The position numbers were made by a program, and so were the translations under genes. A DNA stretch of 64,000 nucleotides, taken from assembly GCA_015067725.1 (NCBI GenBank), contig SVLX01000009.1, positions 1-64,000 on the forward strand. Reading direction: 5' to 3'. The notes below the pieces were generated by a model that ran no database searches, had not been told where the DNA came from, and saw nothing but the letters and a program-made list of their open reading frames with translations. This stretch comes from Oscillospiraceae bacterium (lineage in GTDB: Bacteria; Bacillota; Clostridia; Oscillospirales; Oscillospiraceae). Positions 35,617 to 45,014 of this stretch are shown here, in pieces. Each line of letters begins with the position of its first letter. Within the stretch, counting starts at the first letter, position 1.

Positions 35617-38142
35617 ATGAAACTGATGATCTTGGATGGCAACAGTGTGGTCAACCGGGCGTTCTATGGTGTTCGTCCTCTGACTACAAGGGACGGATTG
35701 TTCACCAATGCCATCTTTGGGTTTTTGAACATCCTTCAAAAAATGGAACATGAGGAACAACCGGATGCCTTGTGCGTGGCATTTGACCTCCATGGACCAA
35801 CCTTCAGACATGAGAAGTATGACGGTTACAAGGCCACCCGGCACAAAATGCCGGAGGAACTGGCCCAGCAGATGCCGGTGCTGAAGGAAGTTCTGACTGC
35901 TATGAATATCCCGATGTTTGCCTGTCAGGGTTGGGAGGCAGACGATGTCATTGGTACGGTGGGCAAGATTTGTGGCAATTGTGGCTGGGATTGCGTTGTC
36001 GTTACCGGTGACCGGGACAGCCTGCAGTTGGTGGATGACCATGTGACGGTGAAGCTGGTCATCACCAAGGGGGGCACCACAACCGCCACCTGCTATGACC
36101 CCAAAGTCTTCCGGGAGGAGTATGGCTTTGAACCGCCCATTTTGGTGGACCTGAAGAGCCTTATGGGAGACAGCTCGGACAATATTCCCGGTGTGGCTGG
36201 TGTAGGTCCTAAGACTGCAACGGAGTTGCTCCTGAAATTCGGCACCATGGAGGGAATCTATGCCAATCTGCAGGATTCCTCCATTCGTCCCAAACTGCGG
36301 GAAAAACTGGAGGCGGGCAGAGACAGCGCTGTCCTTTCCTATGATTTGGCCACCATCCGCTGCAATGCCCCCATTGATTTCGCCCCGGAGGATTGTTTAA
36401 GGAAAGAGCCGGACAAGAAGGCACTTTATGACCTGTTCACCCGGCTGGAATTTGTGAAGCTTATTGATAAATACGGTCTGCGCAGTGCGGCATTTACGCC
36501 AGAGCCGGCGAAGCCGGTAAAGAAACTGCAGCACTGTGATTGTCTGCCCAGCCCCAATACGCCCTGCGCAGTGGCGGTGGGGGAGGATGGCACCGTTGCT
36601 CTGGCCTGGGCAGGGGGCGTTTGCTCCGTTGCTCCGCTGGAAAGAACGGCGGCTCTGGATGAGCTTCTGATGGGTGATGGGGAAAAGGTTTGTCATGACC
36701 TGAAAACCACCCTGCATACCCTGGATGACATGGGGCTGAGTCTTGCCGCTGTTCGGTTTGATACGGCATTGGCTGCCTATGACCTGAATCCCACCCAGAC
36801 GGATTTGAGCATCAGTAAACTTTCGGAGATCTATCTGGGCAGACCTGCAGAAAGTACGGAAGAACAGGCGGCGGCTGTTTGGCAACTCAGAGGTGTTCTT
36901 GCGGGTAAACTGGCAGAGCAGGGAATGGAGAAACTCTATAATGAGATTGAATTCCCGCTGTGCAGAGTCCTCTATGATATGGAATGCGAGGGTGTTGCCA
37001 TTGACCGGATTGCGCTGGAAGCCTTTGGCAAGATGCTCTCTCAGCGGGTAGCTTTGGCCGAGACACAAATATATGAATATGCCGGCGGAGAATTTAACAT
37101 AAATTCTCCGAAGCAGCTTGGTGATGTGCTCTTTGAACATTTGGGACTGCCTCCGGTAAAAAAGACCAAAACCGGTTACTCCACCAATGCCGATGTACTG
37201 GAGAAACTGAAAGCCAAGCACCCCATTATTCCACTGATTCTGGATTACCGGATGCTGACCAAATTGAAGTCCACCTATGCCGATGGTTTGCTCAAGGTGA
37301 TTTGTGCCGACGGCCGAATCCGCACCACGTTCCAGAATATGGTCACCGCAACGGGCAGACTGTCTTCCACCGAGCCTAATCTGCAGAATATCCCGGTGCG
37401 TACAGAGCTGGGCAGCGAGATTCGGAAGATGTTTGTCCCCCGGGAGGGCTGGGTTTTTGTGGACGCAGACTACAGCCAGATTGAACTGCGGGTGCTGGCG
37501 CATATTGCCGAAGATGAAATAATGGGGGAGGCTTTCCGGGCGGGGCTTGACATCCATACCGCTACGGCCAGTCAGGTTTTCGGTATTGCGCCGGATGAGG
37601 TTACCGCACTTCAGCGCAGACACGCCAAGGCGGTTAACTTCGGCATTGTCTACGGCATTTCCGAATTCTCTCTGGCTGAGGACATCGGAGTCTCCCGGTA
37701 TGAAGCCAAAGCCTATATTGATTCCTATCTGTCCAGATACAGCGGTGTGCAGAAGTATATGGCGGATATTGTGGAAACTGCCCGCTTGCATGGCTATGTG
37801 ACCACCATCTATGGTCGCCGCCGGTATATCCCGGAGATTAAGAGCAGTAATTTCAATATCCGTCAGGGTGCGGAACGCATTGCGCTCAATACCCCCATTC
37901 AGGGTACAGCCGCAGACCTGATTAAACTGGCCATGATCCGGGTTGCGCAGGCATTGAAAGACAATAACCTGGAAGGCAAACTGGTGTTACAGGTACACGA
38001 CGAGTTGATTGTGGAATGTCCGGAGCAGGAAGCGGAAACGGTCAGACAGATTGTGACCCGGGAGATGGAATCCATCGCCCAGCTCACCGTCCCCCTGATT
38101 GCTGAGGCGAAAGCCGGAAAGACGTGGTATGATGCCAAATGA
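35617..38142 (+). CDS. polA: DNA polymerase I
   Basis: The 841-aa product has the N-terminal 5' nuclease domain (MKLMILDGNSVVNRAFYG, GWEADDVIGT, DSSDNIPGVAGVGPKTA), a middle domain at about 300-450 and the family A polymerase domain (DYSQIELRVLAHI, RRHAKAVNFGIVYG, LQVHDELI). The middle domain lacks the DxE and later aspartates of an active 3'-5' exonuclease, as in Bacillus Pol I, so proofreading is probably absent. It starts one base after cysS with GGAGAAGAG upstream. Confidence 0.96.
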   Translation: MKLMILDGNSVVNRAFYGVRPLTTRDGLFTNAIFGFLNILQKMEHEEQPDALCVAFDLHGPTFRHEKYDGYKATRHKMPEELAQQMPVLKEVLTAMNIPMFACQGWEADDVIGTVGKICGNCGWDCVVVTGDRDSLQLVDDHVTVKLVITKGGTTTATCYDPKVFREEYGFEPPILVDLKSLMGDSSDNIPGVAGVGPKTATELLLKFGTMEGIYANLQDSSIRPKLREKLEAGRDSAVLSYDLATIRCNAPIDFAPEDCLRKEPDKKALYDLFTRLEFVKLIDKYGLRSAAFTPEPAKPVKKLQHCDCLPSPNTPCAVAVGEDGTVALAWAGGVCSVAPLERTAALDELLMGDGEKVCHDLKTTLHTLDDMGLSLAAVRFDTALAAYDLNPTQTDLSISKLSEIYLGRPAESTEEQAAAVWQLRGVLAGKLAEQGMEKLYNEIEFPLCRVLYDMECEGVAIDRIALEAFGKMLSQRVALAETQIYEYAGGEFNINSPKQLGDVLFEHLGLPPVKKTKTGYSTNADVLEKLKAKHPIIPLILDYRMLTKLKSTYADGLLKVICADGRIRTTFQNMVTATGRLSSTEPNLQNIPVRTELGSEIRKMFVPREGWVFVDADYSQIELRVLAHIAEDEIMGEAFRAGLDIHTATASQVFGIAPDEVTALQRRHAKAVNFGIVYGISEFSLAEDIGVSRYEAKAYIDSYLSRYSGVQKYMADIVETARLHGYVTTIYGRRRYIPEIKSSNFNIRQGAERIALNTPIQGTAADLIKLAMIRVAQALKDNNLEGKLVLQVHDELIVECPEQEAETVRQIVTREMESIAQLTVPLIAEAKAGKTWYDAK

Positions 38143-38588
38143 GTGAGATTGTCATTTGCCCTATGGAATCCTGCCATGTTGCGCAGGTGGCAGCATTGGA
38201 GAAGATCTGCTTTTCTGCCCCCTGGAGTGAAGATTCTGTGGCTTCTGAGCTGGAAAATGAGCTGAGCCTGTGGCTGGTGGCGATTGACGGCCAAAAGGTG
38301 CTTGGCTATGTGGGCAGTCAGTGCGTGCTGGACGAGGCGGACATGATGAACCTGGCGGTATTGCCGGAGTCTCGCCGTACCGGTCTGGGCAAAAAACTGG
38401 TCTGCGCGCTGGTGGATATGCTGAAAGCCCGGGGAGTCCGTAGCCTGACTCTGGAGGTACGACTGTCCAACGAGGCGGCGAAAGCGCTCTATGCCGGTCT
38501 GGGCTTCTCGGAAGTGGGACGGCGGCCCAAATACTATTTCGACCCCCGGGAGGATGCCTTAATCCTCCGAAAGGAGTGGGAACTATGA
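38139..38588 (+). CDS. rimI: Ribosomal-protein-alanine N-acetyltransferase
   Basis: The 149-aa GNAT acetyltransferase has the acetyl-CoA-binding segment PESRRTGLGKKLV (R/QxxGxG/A) near residue 77, the LEVRLSNEAAKALYAGLGF stretch typical of RimI, and a C-terminal YYFDPREDALIL. It sits between polA and tsaD; rimI next to tsaD is the usual context, where tsaB often also appears but is missing here. It overlaps polA by 4 nt. Confidence 0.92.
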   Translation: MSEIVICPMESCHVAQVAALEKICFSAPWSEDSVASELENELSLWLVAIDGQKVLGYVGSQCVLDEADMMNLAVLPESRRTGLGKKLVCALVDMLKARGVRSLTLEVRLSNEAAKALYAGLGFSEVGRRPKYYFDPREDALILRKEWEL

Positions 38589-39601
38589 TTATCATGGCTG
38601 TGGAATCCTCCTGCGACGAGACTGCTGTGGCTCTGGTGAAAGATGGCAGAACCGTTTTGACGGACTGCATTGCTTCTCAGGTGGATTTGCACAAGATTTA
38701 TGGCGGTGTTGTGCCGGAGATTGCCTCCCGGAAACACATTGAGGCCATTTACGGTCTGGCTGAGCAGGCGCTGAGCAATGCCGGATTACAGCGCAGTGAC
38801 ATTGACGCCGTGGCGGTGACCTATGCGCCGGGGCTGATTGGGGCTGTGCTGGTGGGCGTGAACTTTGCCAAGGCAGTGGCCATGGCGCTGAATGTCCCGC
38901 TGATTCCTGTCCATCATATCCGGGGACACATTGCCGCCAACTATCTGGCTTACCCGGAGTTGGAGCCGCCTTTTGCCTGCCTGGTGGTTTCCGGCGGGCA
39001 CACCACACTGATCGATGTGAAGGATTACACCAAAATGGAGATTTTGGGCACAACCTTGGACGACGCCGCCGGAGAATGCTTCGACAAGGTGGCCAGAGTG
39101 CTGGATATGCCCTATCCCGGTGGCGCATCCCTGGATAAGCGGGCGCAACAGGGCAAAGAGGGGCGCTACCCCATGCCCAGAGCCAGAGCGGGGGAGAACC
39201 CGCTGGATATGTCCTTCTCCGGCTTGAAGACTGCCGCAATCAATCTGATTCACAATGCCCGGCAAAAGGGCGAGGAAATCGTGGTGGAGGATTTGTGCGC
39301 AGACTTCTCCGCGGCAGTATCGGATACGCTGGTTCCAAGAGCCATGGCGTTGCTGAAGAAAACCGGTTATCGTAAGTTGGCGGTTGCCGGTGGTGTGGCG
39401 GCTAACTCCCGGATTCGTCGGGATATTCTGACTGCGGCGGAAAAACTGGGGGCAAAGGTCTATATGCCGCCCCTGAAGCTCTGTGGCGATAACGGGGCCA
39501 TGATTGGCGCACAGGCGTACTATGAGTATTTGGCGGGCAATGTGGCGGATATGACCCTGAATGCCTATGCCACCAAGTCCATTTTGGGCGAAGCACTATA
39601 A
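38585..39601 (+). CDS. tsaD: tRNA N6-threonylcarbamoyladenosine transferase subunit TsaD
   Basis: TsaD transfers threonylcarbamoyl to A37 of ANN-decoding tRNAs, with TsaB and TsaE. The 338-aa product has the ASKHA-fold motifs VESSCDETA at the N-terminus, the metal ligands HHIRGH near 110, SGGHTTL, and CGDNGAMIG near the end. The ATG is placed 8 nt after AAGGAG; an upstream GTG is too close to that site. It overlaps rimI by 4 nt and ends the cysS-polA-rimI-tsaD set. Confidence 0.96.
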   Translation: MIIMAVESSCDETAVALVKDGRTVLTDCIASQVDLHKIYGGVVPEIASRKHIEAIYGLAEQALSNAGLQRSDIDAVAVTYAPGLIGAVLVGVNFAKAVAMALNVPLIPVHHIRGHIAANYLAYPELEPPFACLVVSGGHTTLIDVKDYTKMEILGTTLDDAAGECFDKVARVLDMPYPGGASLDKRAQQGKEGRYPMPRARAGENPLDMSFSGLKTAAINLIHNARQKGEEIVVEDLCADFSAAVSDTLVPRAMALLKKTGYRKLAVAGGVAANSRIRRDILTAAEKLGAKVYMPPLKLCGDNGAMIGAQAYYEYLAGNVADMTLNAYATKSILGEAL

Positions 39602-39607
39602 GTATTT

Positions 39608-39649
39608 TTTTGCCGGGAATTGCGAAAGCTATTGCAATTCCCGGCAAAA
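39608..39649 (+). repeat. Long palindrome (16-bp stem) overlapping a promoter
   Basis: GCCGGGAATTGC and GCAATTCCCGGC are perfect 12-bp arms around a 10-nt centre, extended by TTTT and AAAA to 16 bp. Seven T lie at its left edge and AAAATG at its right. The right arm contains the -35 box of the transporter promoter. It may be the tsaD 3' hairpin, an operator for a dimeric regulator, or both. Confidence 0.75.
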
Positions 39650-39660
39650 TGTTATACAAT
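39632..39660 (+). promoter_or_regulatory. Sigma-A promoter of the Dpp/Opp-type transporter operon
   Basis: TTGCAA and TACAAT are separated by 17 nt. The -35 box lies inside the right arm of the palindrome at 39608-39649, so a protein bound there would block RNA polymerase. The start site is expected near 39667, with a leader of about 70 nt. Confidence 0.72.
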
Positions 39661-39738
39661 AAAAGGCGACAATTTAATAATGGGAGGAAGTTAATTTCAG
39701 TTGTAACGCCGTGTTTATCATGGCGGAAGGAGAATCTT

Positions 39739-41292
39739 ATGAAAAGATCTTTTCTCGCGGTTTTCCTGGTGGCGGCGCTTCTGGCGTGCTTACTCTGCGG
39801 ATGCAGAGAAGCAACGAACAGCGGCAATGGCACCAGCGACGGAACTACTCTTTCTTCCGGGCAAAGAGCCGAGAATAATGAGATTATTGTCGGTATTGCC
39901 CAGGACCTGGACGACTGTCTTGACCCGAACTTATCTACGGCTGCAGGAACACGAGAGGTCATGTTTAATGTGTTTGAGGGTCTGGTAAAGCCGGATTCCA
40001 CAGGAGATTATGTATGCGCAGTTGCATCCGATTACGACGTAACGGACGGCGGCTTGACTTATGTATTCACCCTGCGGGATAATGTGGTATTCCACAATGG
40101 CGAAACCTGCACACCGGAGGACATTTTATCTTCCTTTCAAATCTGCGCCGATACCACGGTAAACTCTACTGTGGCAGCGGCGCTTTCTGTTGTTGCAGAT
40201 ATGGTCATTCAGGATGGTACGTTCACCATTACCCTGCAAGAGCCAAACCCCGATTTCCTCAGCATCATTGCCAATGTGTATATTCTGCCTGAGGGCTATG
40301 AGAATCAGGCGACTGCCCCCGTTGGTACCGGCCCGTTCCGCTTCGTCTCCCGGAGTATTCAGGAGAATATCGTTCTGGAACGCAATGAAGCGTATTACGG
40401 TCAGTGTGCCTACCTCAGTAAAGTGACCTACAAGATTTATGAAGATGCCAACGCCCTCTTTACCGCCCTCAACAGCGGCGCGCTGGACTTGGTTGCACAC
40501 CTGACCAGCGACCAGGTGGATAACCTGTCCAATGGGTATCAGGTTCTGGAAGGTACCATGAATCTGGTTCAGGCCATGTACCTTAACCACAATGTAAAGC
40601 CTTTTGACGATGTCCGTGTTCGTCAGGCGCTGTGCTATGCGGTGGATGTGGATGCCATGCTGGACTTGACCGCCGATGGTCACGGAACAAAACTGGGATC
40701 TTCCATGTACCCGGCGTTTACCAAGTATTTTGAAGCTTCTCTGGCTGACCGCTACCCCCATGACGTGGAGAAGGCAAAGACTCTGCTGGCTGAGGCCGGC
40801 TATCCCGATGGGTTCAGTTTCACCATCACCGTCCCCAGCAATTATACCCCCCATGTGAATACGGCCATTGTTCTGGCAGAACAGCTTAAAGCTGTTGGCA
40901 TCAACGCCGGCATTCAGCAGGTGGATTGGAATACCTGGGTCAGTGAAGTCTATGGCGGACGGGATTTTGAGGCGACTGTGGTCGGTTTTGATGCAAGTAC
41001 CCTCAATGCCGGCAGTCTGCTGGCCCGTTGGGTGTCCAACAATGGCAAGAACATGATCAACTTCAACAATCCGGAGTATGATGCTGCTTTTGCCGCCGCC
41101 CGGGGTGCCCTCAATGACGAGGAACAGACCGCACAGTACAAAAAGTGCCTGGAAATCCTCAGCGAGACGGCGGCTAATGTCTATTTGCAGGATTTGGCTG
41201 ACTTTGTGGCCATCAACCCCCGGCTTGAGGGCTTTAAGTTCTATCCCCTCTATGTGATGGATATGTCCCTCGTTCGCTACACCCAATCTTAA
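39739..41292 (+). CDS. ABC transporter substrate-binding lipoprotein, peptide/nickel type (SBP family 5)
   Basis: The 517-aa product has a lipoprotein signal (LLACLLCGC, cysteine near 20), then the family 5 fold: PNLSTAAGTREVMFNVFEGL, the conserved NVVFHNGETCTPEDI and the later VRQALCYAVD segment. Family members bind oligopeptides, dipeptides, nickel chelates or opines; no residue seen here settles the ligand. AAGGAG precedes the ATG at good distance. It heads a complete five-gene importer with two permeases and two ATPases. Confidence 0.93.
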   Translation: MKRSFLAVFLVAALLACLLCGCREATNSGNGTSDGTTLSSGQRAENNEIIVGIAQDLDDCLDPNLSTAAGTREVMFNVFEGLVKPDSTGDYVCAVASDYDVTDGGLTYVFTLRDNVVFHNGETCTPEDILSSFQICADTTVNSTVAAALSVVADMVIQDGTFTITLQEPNPDFLSIIANVYILPEGYENQATAPVGTGPFRFVSRSIQENIVLERNEAYYGQCAYLSKVTYKIYEDANALFTALNSGALDLVAHLTSDQVDNLSNGYQVLEGTMNLVQAMYLNHNVKPFDDVRVRQALCYAVDVDAMLDLTADGHGTKLGSSMYPAFTKYFEASLADRYPHDVEKAKTLLAEAGYPDGFSFTITVPSNYTPHVNTAIVLAEQLKAVGINAGIQQVDWNTWVSEVYGGRDFEATVVGFDASTLNAGSLLARWVSNNGKNMINFNNPEYDAAFAAARGALNDEEQTAQYKKCLEILSETAANVYLQDLADFVAINPRLEGFKFYPLYVMDMSLVRYTQS

Positions 41293-41316
41293 AAACCCAA
41301 TCAGGGAGGCAAGAAC

Positions 41317-42258
41317 ATGAAAACCATTCTTAAAAAGCTGATTGCTCTCATTATTACATTGTTCATGGTTTCTGTCCTTGCTTTCCTGGCTTTCCAGATT
41401 ATTCCCGGTGACCCCACCACCAAGATGTTGGGTACTGAGGCTACCCCGGATGCCATTGCCGCGCTTCGCAGTGAGTTGGGGCTGGACAGACCGGTAATGA
41501 CCCGCTATTTTGATTGGCTGGGCAGTTTCCTTTCCGGGGATATGGGCATCAGTTACAGCTACCGGACGCCGGTCGGGGAGATGATTGCCCAGAAACTGCC
41601 GGTGACGGCTTTGTTGACGCTACTGTCCTTCCTTTTTACGGTGGGACTGTCCATACCTCTGGGGACACTGGCGGGCAGTGTGCGCAGTAAGCTCCTCGAC
41701 CGGTGCATAACCGTTACAGACCAGATTCTAATGAGTGTTCCACCGTTCTTTTTGGGGATACTGGCCTGCTATCTTTGCGGTATTGTGTTGAAACTGTTTA
41801 CCCCCGGTGGCTATGTCTCCCTGGAAAATGATTTTTGGGGATGCGTTGGCTATCTGGTATTTCCTGCGCTGTCCATTGCCATTCCCAGAGCGGCGATGAC
41901 CGTAAAGATGCTTCGATCTTCCATTTACAAAGAGCTGCGCCAGGACTACGTCCGCACGGCACAGAGCAGAGGCGCAGGTAGGTGGAGCATTTTGTTCCGT
42001 CATGTGCTGAAGAATGCCCTGATTCCGGTGATTACTTTTCTTGCGGTTTCCATGGCGGAAATCCTTACCGGCAGCATTATTGTTGAGCAGGTCTTTACCG
42101 TCCCGGGCATTGGCCGGTTACTTTTGGCCAGTATCGGTAGCCGGGATTTCCCGGTGGTGCAGGCGATTGTGGTGCTTTTGGCCACATGGATTGTGGTGGT
42201 CAACTATTTGGCGGACCTGCTGAATTTGCTGGTTGACCCAAGAATCCGCCGCAAATAG
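41317..42258 (+). CDS. ABC transporter permease, DppB/OppB type
   Basis: The 313-aa product has six membrane helices. It carries the family features FQIIPGDPTTKMLG near the N-terminus, the LGLDRPVMTRYFDWLG segment, and an EAA-like loop around YVRTAQSRGAGRWSILFRHVLKNALIPV that contacts the ATPase. It starts 24 nt after the binding-protein gene. Confidence 0.94.
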   Translation: MKTILKKLIALIITLFMVSVLAFLAFQIIPGDPTTKMLGTEATPDAIAALRSELGLDRPVMTRYFDWLGSFLSGDMGISYSYRTPVGEMIAQKLPVTALLTLLSFLFTVGLSIPLGTLAGSVRSKLLDRCITVTDQILMSVPPFFLGILACYLCGIVLKLFTPGGYVSLENDFWGCVGYLVFPALSIAIPRAAMTVKMLRSSIYKELRQDYVRTAQSRGAGRWSILFRHVLKNALIPVITFLAVSMAEILTGSIIVEQVFTVPGIGRLLLASIGSRDFPVVQAIVVLLATWIVVVNYLADLLNLLVDPRIRRK

Positions 42259-42269
42259 GAGGTGTAGGG

Positions 42270-43073
42270 ATGAAAAAAGGAAACTTCTTCCTTTATACCG
42301 GAGCTGTCATCGTCTGTATCGTACTGCTTCTGGTGATTGTTGGCTTCTTCTGGACGCCCTACAGCACCACGGAAATGGATGGCAGCAACAAGACTCAGCC
42401 ACCCTCCATAAGTCACCTGCTGGGTACCGATAATTTTGGACGCGACATCTTTAGTCGTGTGCTGGAGGGTGCAGGGACAAGTTGCCTTGTTGCGGTGAGT
42501 GTGATTGCCATTGGATGCGGTTTGGGCATTGTTATCGGTGGTTTGTGTGGCTACTATGGAGGACTGCCGGATTTGCTGCTGACCCGAATTTGTGATGCCA
42601 TAACCGCATTCCCCAGCATTCTGCTGGCACTGGTGATTCTGAGCTTGCTGGACAATGGTATGGTGAATATCATTCTGGTGCTGGGTTTGCTGTTTGTTCC
42701 CAGTTTTGCCCGGGTCGTGCGGGCGGAATTCTCCCGTTGCCGTGGGTTAAATTATGTGAAAAGCGTAAGACTTATGGGCGCTGGCGACCTGAGGATCATG
42801 GTTTTCCATATTCTGCCCAACACCAGACAGGTTCTGATGCCTGCCTTGGCTATCGGGTTTAATAACGCCATTTTGAGTGAAGCCAGCATGAGTTTTCTGG
42901 GCTTGGGTATTCAGCCGCCCAATGCGTCTCTGGGCTCCATGCTCAGCGACAGTCAGATTTATCTCCAGAGCGCGCCTTGGTATGCTCTGGGTGTGGGCGG
43001 TGTGATGGTACTGCTGATTTTGGGCTTCGGATTGATGACTGAGGGCTTACAACGCTACGGCGAGAGAGATTGA
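42270..43073 (+). CDS. ABC transporter permease, DppC/OppC type
   Basis: The 267-aa product has an N-terminal helix, HLLGTDNFGRDIFSRVLEGA (typical of OppC), five further helices and the ATPase-contact loop YVKSVRLMGAGDLRIMVFHI. SMSFLGLGIQPPNASLG is the conserved C-terminal family segment. It partners the DppB-type permease encoded 11 nt upstream. Ribosome site AGGAGGTG precedes the ATG. Confidence 0.94.
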   Translation: MKKGNFFLYTGAVIVCIVLLLVIVGFFWTPYSTTEMDGSNKTQPPSISHLLGTDNFGRDIFSRVLEGAGTSCLVAVSVIAIGCGLGIVIGGLCGYYGGLPDLLLTRICDAITAFPSILLALVILSLLDNGMVNIILVLGLLFVPSFARVVRAEFSRCRGLNYVKSVRLMGAGDLRIMVFHILPNTRQVLMPALAIGFNNAILSEASMSFLGLGIQPPNASLGSMLSDSQIYLQSAPWYALGVGGVMVLLILGFGLMTEGLQRYGERD

Positions 43074-43083
43074 GGAACGAACT

Positions 43084-43881
43084 ATGGATGGAGCATTACA
43101 AGTCAGTCACCTGCGGGTGCGCTTCCATGATGCCGCCCCGGATCGCTTTGCTGTAAATGATGTGAGTTTCTCTATGGCACCGGGAGAGATTCTGGGACTG
43201 GTGGGGGAAAGTGGCAGCGGAAAAACTGTCACAGCCATGTGTGTCAGCGGATTACTGCCCAGACACAGAGCAAACGTTGAGGGGAGCATTACCCTTGCCG
43301 GTCAGGAAATCCTCACCTGTTCGGAGAAAGAATTGCGAAGCATTCAGGGACGGGATGTGGCCGTTGTCTTTCAGGAGCCAATGACCAGCATGAACCCGGT
43401 ATATCCCATAGGGCCACAGGTAGAGGAAAGCCTGCGGATTCATACAAAACTCCACTCTGCTCAGCGAAAGCGGCTGGCTTTGGAGGCTCTGGCGCAGGTG
43501 GAATTGCCTCAGCCGGAGGTAATTTACAAAAAGTATCCCCATGAGCTCTCCGGTGGTCAGCTTCAGCGGGTGATGCTGGCGGCGGCGATTGTCAGCAGAC
43601 CCAAACTGCTTCTGGCTGATGAGCCCACAACCGCACTGGATGTGACCATTCAGGCGCAGATTCTGGAACTGCTCAAGAAACTGAATCGGGAGACCGGAAT
43701 GGGCGTCTTGTTCATCAGCCATGACCTCCATGTTGTGCGCAGGCTCTGTACCAGAGTTGCCGTTATGGAACGGGGAAAACTGGTGGAATTGGGTACAACA
43801 GAGCAAGTCTACCATGACCCGCAACATCCATACACCAGAAAGCTACTTGCGGCCATCCCTCACCGGGAGAATGGCCAATAA
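43084..43881 (+). CDS. ABC transporter ATP-binding protein, DppD/OppD type
   Basis: The 265-aa ATPase has Walker [11 protein letters not shown], the Q-loop in [12 protein letters not shown], signature LSGGQLQRV, Walker [13 protein letters not shown] and the H-loop SHDLH. It ends [12 protein letters not shown], the usual start of the OppD/F C-terminal extension, but stops soon after, so the iron-sulfur or regulatory tail seen in longer members (about 320 aa) is missing. Confidence 0.94.
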   Translation: MDGALQVSHLRVRFHDAAPDRFAVNDVSFSMAPGEILGLVGESGSGKTVTAMCVSGLLPRHRANVEGSITLAGQEILTCSEKELRSIQGRDVAVVFQEPMTSMNPVYPIGPQVEESLRIHTKLHSAQRKRLALEALAQVELPQPEVIYKKYPHELSGGQLQRVMLAAAIVSRPKLLLADEPTTALDVTIQAQILELLKKLNRETGMGVLFISHDLHVVRRLCTRVAVMERGKLVELGTTEQVYHDPQHPYTRKLLAAIPHRENGQ

Positions 43882-43895
43882 CCGGGAGGCATGTT

Positions 43896-44633
43896 ATGGG
43901 GCAGACCATACTGGAAGTCAGACATTTGAATAGTTTTTATGACGAGGGGCGCAGTATACTCGCCGGCCGCACCTCAAGAAAGCAGGTGCTGAAGGATGTC
44001 TCCTTTTCTCTGTATAGAGGTGAGGTACTGGGCTTGGTTGGGGAGAGCGGAAGCGGAAAAACTACCCTCTCCCGGGTCATTACCGGACTGCTTAAGGACT
44101 ATGACGGAGAAGTAATCTCCCACGCCCAGCGCCCGCAGATGGTATTTCAGGATCCCTACAGTAGCCTGAATCCTGCCCACACCGTTGGTTGGATTCTGGA
44201 AGAGCCCCTGAAAATCGCGGGGAAGATGACCCGTCAGGAGCGAAAGGCGGCAGTACTGGAGATGCTGGAAATCATTGGCTTGGGTGGGGAGTACGCCAGC
44301 CGCAGACCCCACGAGCTTTCCGGCGGTCAGCGACAGCGAATTTCCATTGCCAGCGCAATCATCACAAGGCCTGAGCTTGTGGTCGCTGATGAGCCGGTCA
44401 GTGCACTGGACGTGACCATTCAGGCGCAGATTCTGGAGCTTCTGCTGAAGCTGCGGCGGGATTTTGACTTAAGCTATCTGTTCATCAGCCATGACCTCAA
44501 TGTGATTCATCAGGTCTGTGACCGGGTACTGGTGATGAAAGATGGGCAGATTGTGGAGCAGAATACGGTTGAAGAAATCTTCCGGAATCCGGCTCATCCC
44601 TACACCAAACAACTGCTGGAGGCGGCCAAGTGA
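43896..44633 (+). CDS. ABC transporter ATP-binding protein, DppF/OppF type
   Basis: The 245-aa ATPase has Walker [24 protein letters not shown], signature LSGGQRQRI, Walker [13 protein letters not shown] and [10 protein letters not shown]. An insertion [13 protein letters not shown] between the first strands is typical of DppF-like subunits. It pairs with the DppD-type ATPase just upstream and ends the operon; the tail is short. No terminator is evident after it. Confidence 0.94.
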   Translation: MGQTILEVRHLNSFYDEGRSILAGRTSRKQVLKDVSFSLYRGEVLGLVGESGSGKTTLSRVITGLLKDYDGEVISHAQRPQMVFQDPYSSLNPAHTVGWILEEPLKIAGKMTRQERKAAVLEMLEIIGLGGEYASRRPHELSGGQRQRISIASAIITRPELVVADEPVSALDVTIQAQILELLLKLRRDFDLSYLFISHDLNVIHQVCDRVLVMKDGQIVEQNTVEEIFRNPAHPYTKQLLEAAK

Positions 44634-45014
44634 CAATACCCATAATCCCTGCTTTATCACGGTTATCTGACTTTTTTCCGACGGAGAAGGTTTTGATTCA
44701 TCGAACGGAAGGGAATATTGGGTAAGGATTATGTAAAGGTTATGCATATCCGGACAATTGACCACAAAATGTTGTGGTTTGCCGAGGATTGACGGGGTGT
44801 TCCCAACTTTTTACGGGACTTCCCCTTGTGTATGGCTGTGGATAAAGCTGTGGAATTTGTGGACAACCCATGGGGAAAACTCAGTTTATACACATTATGG
44901 TCAACTGAATTCAGGCGGATGTTGACACTTTAACCCGATTGAGGTCGAATTTTTGGAGACAAAATGATGTTTTCCACAGCCTGCGGGTATTATAACAGGA
45001 AAGGATGAAAGCAA
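44634..45014 (+). other. Intergenic region with a cluster of DnaA-box-like 9-mers
   Basis: Within this 381-nt gap are TGTGGATAA (44837-44845, the exact consensus read on the other strand), TGTGGAATT (44849-44857), TGTGGACAA (44858-44866), TTATACACA (44886-44894) and TTTTCCACA (44970-44978). Three are one-mismatch or known functional variants. A small hairpin ACCACAA-AATG-TTGTGGT lies at 44761-44778. No gene and no intrinsic terminator of the transporter operon are visible. dnaA, dnaN and rpmH are not nearby. Confidence 0.6.

Noticed and set aside
35617..38142. Active 3'-5' proofreading domain in DNA polymerase I
   Set aside because: The middle domain lacks the DxE motif and later catalytic aspartates, so proofreading was not claimed.
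39608..39649. Intrinsic terminator of tsaD
   Set aside because: The T run is at the left end of the stem and A residues follow the right end; for the plus strand there is no U-tract after the hairpin. Listed as a palindrome instead.
43084..44633. Nickel-specific (NikDE) assignment of the ABC ATPases
   Set aside because: Family similarity among Dpp, Opp and Nik ATPases is too close, and no nickel operator or nickel enzyme is nearby.
44634..45014. Complete chromosomal origin (oriC)
   Set aside because: DnaA-box-like sites are present, but dnaA, dnaN, rpmH, gyrB and a long AT-rich unwinding region are not visible. Kept only as a DnaA-box cluster.
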